This document shows, piece by piece, positions 10,801 through 21,137 of a DNA stretch of 64,000 nt. Origin of the DNA: Chalara sp. BL73. Taxonomy: Eukaryota; Ascomycota; Leotiomycetes; Helotiales. Position 1 is the first letter of the stretch. Each line of letters opens with the position of its first letter. The notes below the pieces were generated by a model. The model saw only the letters and a program-made list of their open reading frames with translations, had not been told where the DNA came from and searched no databases. The DNA lies in contig CAKJVC010000065.1 in the NCBI GenBank assembly GCA_918026815.1, positions 539,739-603,738 on the forward strand, read 5' to 3'. A program made the translations under genes and the position numbers.

Positions 10801-10990
10801 AGTTAGCCAATTCCTCGCAAGAACAAACAGGGGAAAAAACGCTTTGCACGCGGAACAGGTTTGGTAAGGAGCACTATTTCTGCTGACGGCAAAACAGGAC
10901 GACGCTTTCCATACTTTACAGCAAGTGCAAAAAAAAAAAAAAAACGGGGAGAAGAATTCATCGCGTAGATAATATTAAAAAACACGCAAG
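7900..10990 (-). pseudogene. Helitron Rep fragment (family 1), degraded
   Basis: Pieces of a Helitron replication initiator lie in order on the minus strand: an N-terminal region near 10990-10250; VTHPAYMPLHYVLLFPNS near 9650; a SRLAQQF / KLRADVYSGL stretch near 9480-9380; the rolling-circle block YTLEYQKRGLPHVHILVF near 9050-9000, with its His-x-His metal-binding pair; MTHGLCG..NPSAPC near 8700; FPKPYKSS..EDGYPEYRRR near 8600; and RYIQSRYVSPIEAFNRLFKFK near 8130. Rep proteins nick and join DNA in rolling-circle transposition. The copy is broken by stops, frameshifts and an inserted solo LTR (8724-8897), and it ends before any helicase domain. The motif set differs from the Helitron at 20.5-27.7 kb, so it is a separate family. 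A run of about 18 A lies near 10930. Confidence 0.8.
8724..8897 (-). mobile_element. Solo LTR-B inside Helitron, perfect target duplication
   Basis: 174-bp LTR-B in reverse (TGTTACGGCACG to CGCGACA), flanked on both sides by ACCAG (8719-8723, 8898-8902). It splits the Helitron Rep gene between the FWDPTGEITELV and MTHGLCG segments, so it arrived after the Helitron. Confidence 0.9.
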
Positions 10991-10999
10991 TACAACAAT

Positions 11000-11494
11000 T
11001 TAGCAATGTGTGAAAAACTTAGGGGTACAGAAAGTTGAAGGTTTACGGCCTGTTACGGGACCTCACGGATTTGATGGAGTAATCATGTGGCTCGGAAAAC
11101 TTGGCAAAAGTCTGGGGAGATTTCGTAGCATATACTGATAGAACGTGAAATACACAACGATAATTAGAAGGAGTTGGGGATGCCGTCAGGCTCTCTATTG
11201 TTGTCTATATGATACGTGCATGTAGTGTGTTCTAGCAATTTGTGTGTGTGAAAAGTCTTCAGCGCTAGCGTTCCCCGCTTAGTCAGTCAGCTACCTGGAT
11301 CCTCAAATCATAACATATGCTTCGTTATAGATACACGCCTTGTGAGGAACCTTGTAAAGAACCTTGAAGGAAAATAAGCGGGTACGCCCAAGGCCCATAC
11401 CAGCTAGAATGCGTGCCGAGCCGACCAGCTAGATAACGATAGCTAAGCGCACCTCGGCTGCTAGCATTCCGGGTGGTGATGCCAAAATCCGCGC
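11000..11494. other. No recognisable gene; possible Helitron 1 leader
   Basis: I see no gene. Two TTACGG motifs near 11042-11056 resemble those dispersed through the Helitrons, so the 5' part of the Helitron fragment may reach here. I could not find a terminus. Confidence 0.35.
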
Positions 11495-11575
11495 CACAGC
11501 AGCCAAAAGGCGATGACAATCCTGCATAAATTTGAGCCCTTGGGGCTCGGATAAGACCCCTAATAATATTAAGAA
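11495..11575. repeat. Dispersed repeat E, copy 3 (partial)
   Basis: Shares the right half of repeat E (GATGACAATCCTGCATAAAT and GGATAAGACCCCTAATA) with 4083-4162, and like that copy runs directly into an LTR-A. Confidence 0.4.
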
Positions 11576-11800
11576 TGCAACAACTCGAGGCGAACAGGGA
11601 TCTCGATCCGTGGATCTCAGGTAGAGGGACTCGAAGGTATGAACGACTGTCAATTGTTGTAACTAAGAGAACAAGCTACAGACAGAAGAGAGGTGCTTTA
11701 TATACAGGAGACTGGCCATGGGCCAGTGTAAGCGAGGCCCTGTGGTGTCAGGGGCCGAGCCCCAAGAGGCTCTAAGCGAGACAGGGCCAGGGCCGTGACA
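11576..11800 (-). mobile_element. Solo LTR, family LTR-A
   Basis: LTR-A in reverse (TGCAACAACTCG to GCCGTGACA), 225 bp. It has no matching target duplication. The left flank is the same repeat E as at 4163; the right flanks differ. Confidence 0.75.
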
Positions 11801-11879
11801 TTTGGCAGTTACGGACTCTACAGACCCCCCGCAGAGCTCGACATATATGCTGTAGAACTTACAAAACAAATCTAGAAAG

Positions 11880-12840
11880 CTTATATAAAATCGGCCAAAC
11901 GCTTTACTCGTGCTTTATCGGGAACCCGCAGTGGACTGCAGAATGCTCCAAAGCTGCCAAAGAGTTCTGACAGGTTCAGCATGTGTCCGACTGCTCTGAA
12001 GCAAAAAAGCGCTACGAAACGCAGTGCGGCGAGCTAAAAGCCTTTTCTACCGCGAAATGCTCAACACTGCAACTAGCAACAACGCATTTAAAATGGCGAA
12101 TGGCACACGTTTACAGGCTCGTTCAGGACTCCTCCGCTAAAGGACCTCACACGACCAAATGCACTTTTGGCTGTTCTGCCACAAGAAAAAAGTGACGTTC
12201 TAGCCGGCAACTTACTGAGAAACGTCGCCGAAGCCGGAGATATCCCCGTCACCGCACCGGCAATCCCTCATACTTCTCTTCTTTCCCTGACTTTTCAGGC
12301 CACGAGATCGAAACTTCATTTTTAGGAGCCGGCAATACAGCTCCCGGCAAAGACGAAATCCCTATTCCGGTCCTCTGGCTAGCCTAGCTTTTAATCTGCC
12401 AACTAGCTGTTACACTGTACCGCCAATGCTTTCAGCTTAGATACCACCTTGAATGTTTCCGCACAGCGGTTCTTGCAATCCTCAGCAGGCCAAGATGGCC
12501 GGACTGCTCTTCTCCTCGTGCGTACAGGCCAATTGCACTTCTATCGGTTCTGGAAAAAGGTCTTGAGCGACTAATCGCTAGAAGAATGGCATGGATTGCT
12601 GTAACTTCAAAAGGCCTAACTGAGCAGCAGTTCGGCGCTCTCTCGCTCCGCTCAGCCACGGACTTAACTTCCTGCTTTACTCACGATGTTGAAATAGCGA
12701 TTCTTCAAGGCAAGGTCGCCTTAGTGCTTACGCTAGACATAAAAGGAGCTTTCGGCGCAGTTATTCCTGGCCGGCGAGTTCACCTTTGCCTAGTATTGTT
12801 GTTGCGTTTGAAATTAAAAGGTGGGCGCCCTGAAAAATCT
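11880..12840 (+). pseudogene. LINE reverse transcriptase relic (Tad1-like)
   Basis: Plus-strand fragments match the start of a non-LTR reverse transcriptase of the kind common in ascomycetes: a P-rich stretch before the domain, NAPGKDEIP-like sequence near 12335-12360, SSPRAYRPIALLSVLEKGLERLIARRM near 12510-12590, QQFGALSLRSATDLTSCFTHDVE near 12625-12690 and LVLTLDIKGAFGAV near 12720-12760. The last contains the first catalytic Asp region (usually DIKGAFD, here G for D). The catalytic YADD block and everything after are missing. Several stops and frame changes occur, so it is a dead, truncated copy. Confidence 0.75.
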
Positions 12841-13138
12841 GGTTTTGGAAAGCTACATAGGATATGGTATTAACACAAGCAAGTGGAAGCCAGCCTTGTC
12901 GCAAAAAATTGGAGTTGGTTGAGTATCAAGTGGACAGATGTTTCGACGGTTGTGTGAGTCACGGCTTATCAAGAGAATCTTCTTAAACCCTCACCGTCAC
13001 CACCAACTTCAACACCATCAACAAGAACAGCAATAAAAACACAATTCTCGCCCACACCATTACAACTTTTGCGCATCTAACTCGTTCTATTCGACGTCTG
13101 CGACTGTTCTTCCAGGCCCAGCTCACGCCAGACCCACA

Positions 13139-16111
13139 ATGGCATTGGCACCAGAACAATGGCTGGCCAAGATAACTCGCGACACTTTTCTCAACTTCTT
13201 CAAGGAGAGAGGCCACACTTATGGTACTTTATGCCCTAACGCAACCTGATCTGCTTAAACTGACAATCAACTAGTCCCTTCTTCCTCCGTTGTCCCGCTC
13301 AGCGACCCTACTCTCTTTTTCACTAATGCTGGTATGAACCAATACAAAGCCATCTTCCTTGAAACCGTGGACCCTAATTCCGACTTTGCCCAATTGAAAC
13401 GAGCTACCAACTCTCAAAAATGCATCCGCGCAGGCGGAAAGCACAAAGATCTCGATGATGTAGGCAAGGATGGCTATCACCATACCTTTTTCGAGATGTT
13501 GGGCAACTGGTCATTCGGCGACTACTTCAAGAAGGAAGCTATCGAGTATTCGTGGGAGCTGCTCACAAAAGTGTATGGTCTCGATCCCGACAGACTGTAT
13601 GTCACATACTTTGAATGCTATGCACCGAGTGGGCTTGGCCCGGATGAAGAGGCTAGGGAGCTATGGCGGGATGTCGGTGTTCCTGATGACCACATACTGC
13701 TTGGGGATATGAAGGACAACTTCTGGGAGATGGGAGACCAAGGTCCATGCGGGCCCTGCATCGAGCTTCACTACGACAGAATTGGGAATCGAAACGCCGC
13801 TTATTTAGTCAACCAGGACGATCCTAACGTGATAGAGATCTAGAATATTGTTTTTGTACAATTCAATCGAGAACCAGATAAGTCTTTGAGACTACTCCCG
13901 AACAGGCACATCGATACCGGCCTAGGATTCGAGCATTTGTTATCAGTGTTACAGAACAAACCGTCCAACTATGATACGAATTTCTTTACTCCTCTTTTAG
14001 AAAAGATCCAGGAGGTTACGGGAGCTCGCCTTTATACAAGAAAGTTTGGCGCTGATGATGTCGATGGTATAGACACCGCTTACCGCGTTATGGCCGACCA
14101 CGTTCGTACATGTACAATTGCCATCTCGGACAGTGCCGTGCCGAACAATATAGGCGTGGCTACGTTATACGCAGAGTCTTGCGGCGCGGCGCGTGATACG
14201 GCAGAAAGCACCTTAATGCTGAAATTGGCTCGTTATTCTCTAGGATTGTGCCTACAGTTGTCGAGCAATTCGGGGACATCTTTCCAGAAGTTCGAAAGAA
14301 GGAGCAAGATGTTAAGGAGATTCTAGATGAAGAAGAGAAAGCTTTTGCACTTACTCTAGATCGTGGAGAGGCTATGTTCAACAAATATGCTCAAAGTTGC
14401 CAATCCAAAGGGTCAAAAAACCTTCCTGGCACGTACGTATGGCGCTTATACGATACGTACGGATTTCCAGTTGATCTCACAAAACTCATGGGAGAAGATC
14501 ATGGCTTGATTATCAATGACGAGGAAGTATTGATTGCTCAAGACAAGGCTCGCGAGGCTAGCAGAAGTGAAAAGAAAGGTGCTTCTGGTTTGCTTACTTT
14601 TGACGTCCACGACATAGCTGCTTTGGAGAAAATGGATGACATTCCTAAGACGGATGATGCTGCGAAATACTAGAAAGGCGTCATCAATGCTACGATTAAG
14701 GCGCTTTTCCACAGCAGGAAATTCCTCAAGACCACTTCCGAAATCCCGGAGGGCGAGCAGCTTGGTGTTCTTCTCGACAAGACCAATTTCTACGCCGAGT
14801 CCGGTGGCCAGGAGTTCGACACGGGACGTCTAGTTATCGGCGATTGCACCGAGCTTGATGTACATAACGTACAGTCTTACAAGGGGTATGTACTTCACAC
14901 TGGCTACCTCAAATACGGCTCCCTATCGGTGGGTGATACCATCTTCGCCGAACGCGACGAATTGCGACGACAGTCAATTCGGATGAACCACACCGGAACC
15001 CATGTCCTCAACTTCGCTTTGCGATAAGTTCTTGGCAACGACATCGACCAGATGGGGTCTCTTGTTTCGTCAGAGAAGCTACGGTTTGATTTCTCACACA
15101 AAGCTGCCCTTACAGATAAGGAGATTGAGAAAGTTGAAAATTGCTCAAACCAGCACATCGAGGATGACAAGGAAGTGTTTGCATCAGATGTCCCTCTGTC
15201 CATTGCACGAGAGATCCGAGGCGTACGTGCTGTGTTTGGCGAAACATATCCTGATCCTGTTAGGGTTGTGTCTATTGGCGTGGCAGTTGACAAGTTGATT
15301 TCCGATGTTACTGTCAAAGATTGGTGGAAGTATAGCATTGAATTCTGTGGAGGTACACATGTTGGCCGGACTGGCGAGATCAAGGAACTTATTGTACTAG
15401 ACGAGTCTGGTATTGCCAAGGGCATCCGACGAATTGTGGCTGTCACAGGTCAAGACGCTGCAGAAGCCCGACAAATCGCCAACAACTTTGAAACGGAGCG
15501 CCTTATCAGACTTGAGCGAATGAGTTACTCTCCCGAAAAGGAAAAATTCATCAAGGAGACTTAGGCCGAGCTCAGGAAGCTAGCCATTTCATTGTTGACT
15601 AAGAAATATTTCTTGAAACGGCTGGAAATTGTTGCCAAAGATATCCACAAAGCGAAAAAGGAATCCAGAAAGTTCAGGTCAACGCCGCTATTAACCTCGT
15701 CAACACCTACTTCGAGCAAAATCCGGCCAGCACCTCCTTCATTGCTAAGCTCCCTCCTGACTCGTCTACGAAAGCTGTCTCTAAAGCTATCAAGCATATC
15801 TCGCTTAAGAACTAAGACAAAAGCGTGTACTTCATCGGAGTTGATGGCACAACAGGCAAAGTAGCCCACGGCTGCTTCGTAGCCTCGGTAAGTCATCCCC
15901 TCGGTGATTACGGCTGCGCTAACGCGTTACACAGGACCACAAGTCAAAAGGTTCGATAGCCACCACATGGGCGTCGCAGGTGGCGGGGGCTGTGGGTGGT
16001 GGGGTGAGCGATAAGGGAGGTGCTACAAGTACTGGGAATGGAGCGGATGTGACTAAGGTGAATACGGGGTTTGAGATTGCGGTCAAGTACCTAGAGAAGC
16101 TGCAAATTTGA
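13139..16111 (+). pseudogene. Alanyl-tRNA synthetase copy, broken
   Basis: Nearly full-length cytosolic-type alanyl-tRNA synthetase, the enzyme that attaches alanine to tRNA-Ala. It starts at the ATG at 13139, and an intron at 13224-13274 joins in frame. The aminoacylation domain is clear ([36 protein letters not shown]), as are the editing domain ([18 protein letters not shown]), CGGTHV near 15345-15360, and a C-terminal segment after a second intron near 15890-15934. In-frame stops lie at 13841 (TAG for Trp), 14194 (TGA, Arg expected), 14671 (TAG for Trp), 15025 (TAA), 15562 (TAG) and 15813 (TAA). Single-base shifts occur near 14150 and 15680. Nearly all the stops fit C-to-T or G-to-A changes. 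The enzyme is essential, so a working copy must exist elsewhere; this looks like a RIP-damaged duplicate. Confidence 0.92.
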
Positions 16112-16731
16112 GAAGGGGAAGCTGGTTTTGCTAGCTGGCTTCATTAGAGCACTTAGGGTCCATATCTCCTTGCTTCATGGAAGTAATGTATTGAAAATCA
16201 TTGTAATAATTGCTATTGCATCCGGCAAAATCCTCGAACTTAAACTGCTAACCCATTTATGCCCTATTTACCCAGAAACCAAATGGCTGGGGCTCTTCTT
16301 GCCTGAGACGTTAGATTTTGGGGCTGTACGCCATGCCCCGTAAGCTTGGTTGGTCACCTGGCCGCGCAATATCTTTCAATGCCGACCTCAGCTAAAAGTC
16401 TAGGCTAGTCATGCCGAGTAGGAGAGATCTAGGGTATTGTGTAACCCGGGGGCAAGTTTGTTGGCACGGCTTCTGGTTGCGAGCCTCCCATGTGGCGTGA
16501 CACAGCATCGATCAGCCTCCGTTGCCGGGCACAGTCCTCAGCGAAGTGCTTCTGTGATATTCCTTTTACTACATGATAGGTATTCCAACAGCTCCCTACG
16601 CCTCTGTCTATCAAAATTACGAAACATATATGTATATACATAAAATCACAAGTACATGCATAAAGACTTACCTGAACCTAAGTCTGATTGTTTTTAGTAG
16701 CCTGTTGCGCTTTGATCACTACGAAGTTCCT
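16112..16731. other. No recognisable gene
   Basis: Spacer between the 3' end of the synthetase pseudogene and the 3' end of the NLR. A short minus-strand frame at 16429-16641 is not assignable. Confidence 0.4.
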
Positions 16732-19692
16732 TTAGCAACCAGATGCGGGCTCCTCTGAAGGTTCCTCATGGCCTTCTATCTCTGGTAGAGCCTCGTTGTC
16801 CATCCTTTCATTTAAAATACGAAGTCTGTCCCGCAAACTTCGAGAACTTGGATGGCTAGGCCCAACTACTTTATTAAACCCAAATAAAGCTTTTGAATAC
16901 ATAACATTAGCGTTTGCAAAATCATCTTTATCTTCGAGGAGAGAGCCGAGATTCCAGATTGTGTTTAGTGCCGGGATATAAGTTATAGCATTATCTGCGC
17001 CCAATGCTTTCTCGTAGCCTTGCAGCGCCCGCTGGTACATGTGCTCAGCATCGGCCAGCTTGCCCTGAGAGTTGTAGAGAATACCTAGGTTGTTGACCGT
17101 GTTGAGCGTTGACGCGTGCTCCGGACCGCATGCCTTCTCCTTGCCTTGCAGCGCCCGCTGGTACATGTGCTCAGCCTCGACCAGCTTGCCCTGGGAGTAA
17201 TAGAGGAGACCTAGGTTGTTGACCGTGTCAAGCGTCGACGTGTGCTCCGGACCGCATGCCTTCTCGCAGCCTTGCAGCGCCCGCTGGTACATGTGCTCAG
17301 CCTCGACCAGCTTGCCCTGGGAGTAATAGAGGCCGCCCAGGTTGTTGACCGTGTCGAGCGTCAACGCGTGATCCAGACCCCATGCCTTCTCATAGCCTTG
17401 CAGCGCCAGCTGGTACATGTGCTCAGCCTCGGCCAGCTTGTCTTGAGAGTAGTAGAGGTGGCCTAACTCGTAGCATGCCCATACCATTCCATAGTTTATA
17501 GAAAGGCCGTTCAAGATCATCTGCGAACATCTAGCTGCATGTTGGAGTATTCGTCGTTGTGTAAGCCACGGTCGAGAATCTCGTTCCTTCGGGACATGTG
17601 ATGCTACAAACTTCACAGCTAGCCTAGCTAGATCGTAATTCCATTCACGATTAAGAACGTGAATTGTCCATGAGTGAACACACCTATGAATACTATACCC
17701 TCGTGACTCTATCGAATCTTGCGAAGACATGTCTACCTCCACTAGCCCATGGCTAGTCAATACCCGCACCGCTTGATGGAAGCTTACTTCGTCTTTCGTC
17801 AGTTCTCGTACCCAGTCAGGGTCGTTCGAGTCACTGTGCTGGAGAAGCTCTAACCAGAGATCCTGGCTATCAAAATACGCCCAGAAGCTTAGCAGCTTAG
17901 CTGAGAGGTCGTTTTGCTGTTTGACGTAATCGAATGATATCTGCCATGTAGAATAGAGTGTTCGATCCTCGTACGAGTCCAGTGCCGGACTCGAATCCTG
18001 GAGTTGCCTCCATGAGTCTTTATACAGACGGAGGTAATCCAAAAGACTTATCGCTACTTGATCAAGGTATGCTCCAGCAGTAGCTATTGCAAGAGGAAGT
18101 CCATCTAACTCCTTAACAAGTTTGATGGCATTTGGATCTAGTATTAAAATTAGATCACATCACAGAAATATAGAACCTTCTTACCACTTCTTAGTCCTTC
18201 CCGTCTCGAAACGTTTGACAAAATCTGAAGACTATCACGCACATCGCCGAGCTTCCGAATCTGGATGGAATGACCAATTTTAACTTGTGACGACCGCGTT
18301 GTGATAATTATCGACCCTTGGTGCGATTCAGGGAAAAAGTTTCGGATATTTACAGAGGCAGGATCTGAGTTTCTAGGCAATTTGGGATTATCGTAATTAT
18401 CGAAAATCATCAACCATCGCGTGTTGTTTGGCCGACTTAGCCACGCTTTGACAGCATCAACCACTTCGTCGAGGCTTTCATTTGAATCCACATTCCTAAG
18501 CTGAAGAGCCGAAGGGTGTTCTCGTGATATCTGCCTGGCCACTTTAGCAAAGCTCTGCTTCAGAGAATTCTCATCTTTAGTATTCAGCCAGAATATCGCC
18601 GAGTAGCTGTCCTTATGCCGCCTGGCATATTCAACACTAAGCTGTGTCTTGCCAATTCCGCCTAAACCGTGAAGAACAATTATTCGGCGAGAGCCGTCGC
18701 CGCCTAATTCCTTATGCATCTCTACTAGCTCTGTCTCTCTAGCCACGAAGCGTTCAATATTGGAAACATTAGTAAGGCTGAACACGATTGAGAAGTCCTC
18801 GCGCTTAGACCCTAATGAAGTCAGCAGCTTCTCAATACGTAGATTCGCCTTGACACGTGATGTTGCTAGTGATAGAAAAGAAGGACTTACCCTTTGACCT
18901 TTTGTCGATCTCCTCCCGGAGTCGTTCCAACGCTTTCTTTTTCCCTTCGCCGTAGATAACCGGCATACTAATATCGAAAATGCCGAGTAGTGAATATGCC
19001 TTGTCTTCTTTGCAAGTTGTCTTACGTTGTTTTGCCCATGACATTCGCTCGGCGATGCTAAAATTAGACAAAGGTCTTCCTCGAAGAGCTTCGGCAGGAA
19101 TCCCTGTTATTTCGCAGACATGTCGTTCTAAAGTTGACTTGTCGCCTAATAGCTCCCCTTCTTTCGAGAAGAATTCAACCGATGTTGGAGCAATAAGCTC
19201 TTGAAGGGTCCAGCCCCGAGTGAACCATCTACTTTTCCGAAAATCTGATTTCCAGGCCAGGTGGTTCGTGCTAGCGGCAGTTCTTAACACATCTGGCAGA
19301 TAGACGTAGCATTTAGTCGAGTTACGGTACCAGCAGTACATAGAGTTGATAGCTTCTGAGAGCTCGGCGCTACTCGATTTGTCGATGCAGCAGGTGTCCA
19401 CCCAAAAGTATTGCAAGCCATCACGCCTAGCCTGTTCTCCGCAGAACCGTATTTTGTTATAGCCAGCCTTCTTCGTACCAGTACCATTTTGTAATTCTTC
19501 AAAGGTCACCTCCTCCGCTTCCCATGTATGCGAAAGTATGGCATATTTCTGGGGAATCTTATCGGCAGAGAATGCGGTCAGGCTGAACTCGCTATCGTTG
19601 TTATATTGAAGTAAGTGTATCGTTCTACGAGCATGGAGACGGCTTTCTCTGTGAAGAAGTATTCGAGGAGCTTGTCGAAGAAGAAGTCGCAT
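16732..19692 (-). CDS. NLR: HET / NB-ARC / tetratricopeptide receptor, 944 aa
   Basis: Three exons: 19692-18891, 18811-18185 and 18137-16732. The introns at 18812-18890 (GTAAGT..CATTAG) and 18138-18184 (GTAAGA..ACTAG) join in frame. Residues about 25-265 are a HET domain (YAILSHTWE, WVDTCCIDKSSSAEL, WFTRGWTLQELIAP, AYSLLGIFDISMPVIYGEG). Next comes an NB-ARC ATPase with P-loop GLGGIGKT at 316-323, Walker B RWLMIFDNYDN and GSIIITTRS. The C terminus holds at least four 42-residue tetratricopeptide repeats of the kinesin-light-chain type (NNLG.LYYSQGKL.EAEHMYQRALQ) that are nearly identical. The expected role is non-self sensing through the repeats, oligomerisation by NB-ARC and death signalling by HET. 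The ATG at 19692 gives a 25-residue extension before the usual HET start, so a later start is possible. No damage seen. Confidence 0.92.
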
Positions 19693-20238
19693 TTCTCTTT
19701 TCCGAGAACTTCGAGGAGTACACCACGGCTAAAGGGACGAGGTCTCGGCGAGTGTTAATTAGCTGAGTTGGCATATGTGTGAAGTCGTTCATTGAGCTGG
19801 GAGAGGACGTAGGTTGAGGTGCTCATGTCGACTCAGCTGAACGCAGCCTCGCGAGAATGACGGCATAGTTGTACCCGGCTGCACAGCCACGAGGTCGGCT
19901 AGCCACAGGCTTGGCTAGGCTTTGAATATGCTTGATTACATAAGAAATTACACTGTGAGTGAATCGTGCGAAGTCTGGAAGTTGATTGGAAGTACCAACA
20001 GTCACGCTGAACACTGCATGAATTCGCGCCACACGGCAGCCACAAGGCTGGCCTTGCCTTCTCGTAGTCTTGAAGGACCCAGAGGCTCGAACAAGAATAA
20101 TTTATAGGTTTTGATGACGGCAAAAGATTGATAGTGGTGTTGTGGTGGAGGAGTCCTATTGCGCCCTGAAATAAGACTCTCTGCAAACTAGGCGCGACAA
20201 TGACGATGCGAATATAATTTTCCTGTAGCTGGGTCAGG
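19693..20238. other. No recognisable gene; NLR upstream region
   Basis: Upstream of the HET/NB-ARC/TPR gene, so it probably holds that gene's promoter. I see no further gene; the open frames on both strands are short. Confidence 0.4.
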
Positions 20239-20440
20239 CGTCACGGCCCTGGCCCTGTCTCTGTCAAAAGTCTTATATTCTGACAAGTCTCGCTTAGAGC
20301 TCCTTGGGGCTCGGCCTCCTAGAGTTCGGCCCCTGACACCACAGGGCCTCGCTTACACTTGACAGTTAGTCATTCACACCTTTGAGTCCCTCTTCCTGAG
20401 ATCTACGGATTGAGATCCCTGTTCGCCTTGCGTTGTTACA
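20239..20440 (+). mobile_element. Solo LTR-A, internally rearranged
   Basis: Forward LTR-A (CGTCACGGCCCTGG to TTGTTACA). The first base is C instead of T, there is a short insertion near 20260-20288, and the central TATA region is deleted. I see no target duplication. Confidence 0.65.
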
Positions 20441-20535
20441 CTAGATCCTGTTCCTGTTCTTGCGCTTCAAGCATGAGCTCCGCTACAGTACAGAGAAAGC
20501 TAATAGACTAAATTAAAATATGAATAGTTCTTAGT

Positions 20536-20577
20536 TTCGGTCTTGTAGCGTAGTTTTCAGGTAGTTACAAGACCGAA
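20536..20577. repeat. 12-bp hairpin, candidate Helitron 3' structure
   Basis: TTCGGTCTTGTA at 20536-20547 pairs perfectly with TACAAGACCGAA at 20566-20577 around an 18-base loop. On the minus strand CTAA follows within 1-2 bases. A perfect 12-bp stem next to a CTRR-like end fits a Helitron termination hairpin. Confidence 0.5.
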
Positions 20578-21137
20578 TGCCAGCCTTAAAGTCTTTTGAG
20601 CGCAGCGAAATATGGGTCCTGCGCCCATATCAAAACGGGATAACTGATATAACTAATAGGATTACAAAGCAAGCTTTCTATTTTCGATTGTTACACCTAA
20701 CGAGCGCCTTTATTGTTACTGTGTATTTCCATGTTCTATCAGGCCCGGGGGATTCACATCGCGTGGTTTTAGAATTTTTAAAATGCACGTGACCGTATTT
20801 GTTTTTCCCCCTGGAGACTATCTAGCAGGATCTGCAGAAGAAGGGGTTTGTAGTTTCTAAATCGGAGTACCTCCGTAATGCTTCAACTACTTAGTAGCTA
20901 TCGCTTTTTCCACTTTACTCGCATCGATTGCTTCAAAAGTTTTATTTCCGCTGTTCAGAAAATTCAGAAAGCGGTAAATTCCGATACTAAACTAGGGATC
21001 ACGGCTAGGTAAAACCCGTGCTTGACTGAAAAGCTTGCTTTATTTGATTACTAAGCTAGCTGTACTCCGTAAATTATCCGTAAAACCCAAACGCCACCCG
21101 TAAAGCACAACCCCGCTGCCATTTTTGCTCAATTATT
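20578..21137. other. Helitron 2 tail, no gene seen
   Basis: Non-coding tail between the candidate hairpin and the DUF3716 gene. CCGTAA occurs near 20873, 21067, 21078 and 21097. The plus-strand frame at 20577-20792 looks like chance. Confidence 0.4.

Noticed and set aside
10929..10945. Run of A as a LINE or processed-transcript tail
   Set aside because: It sits inside the Helitron fragment with no retroelement sequence ending there; treated as a simple homopolymer.
16990..17470. Regular 126-base repetition resembling a CRISPR or tandem array
   Set aside because: It codes for tetratricopeptide repeats; there are no unique spacers, and the organism is a fungus.
17975..18000. GACTCGAATCC box like a tRNA T-arm
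   Set aside because: Lies within the coding exon of the receptor and no cloverleaf surrounds it.
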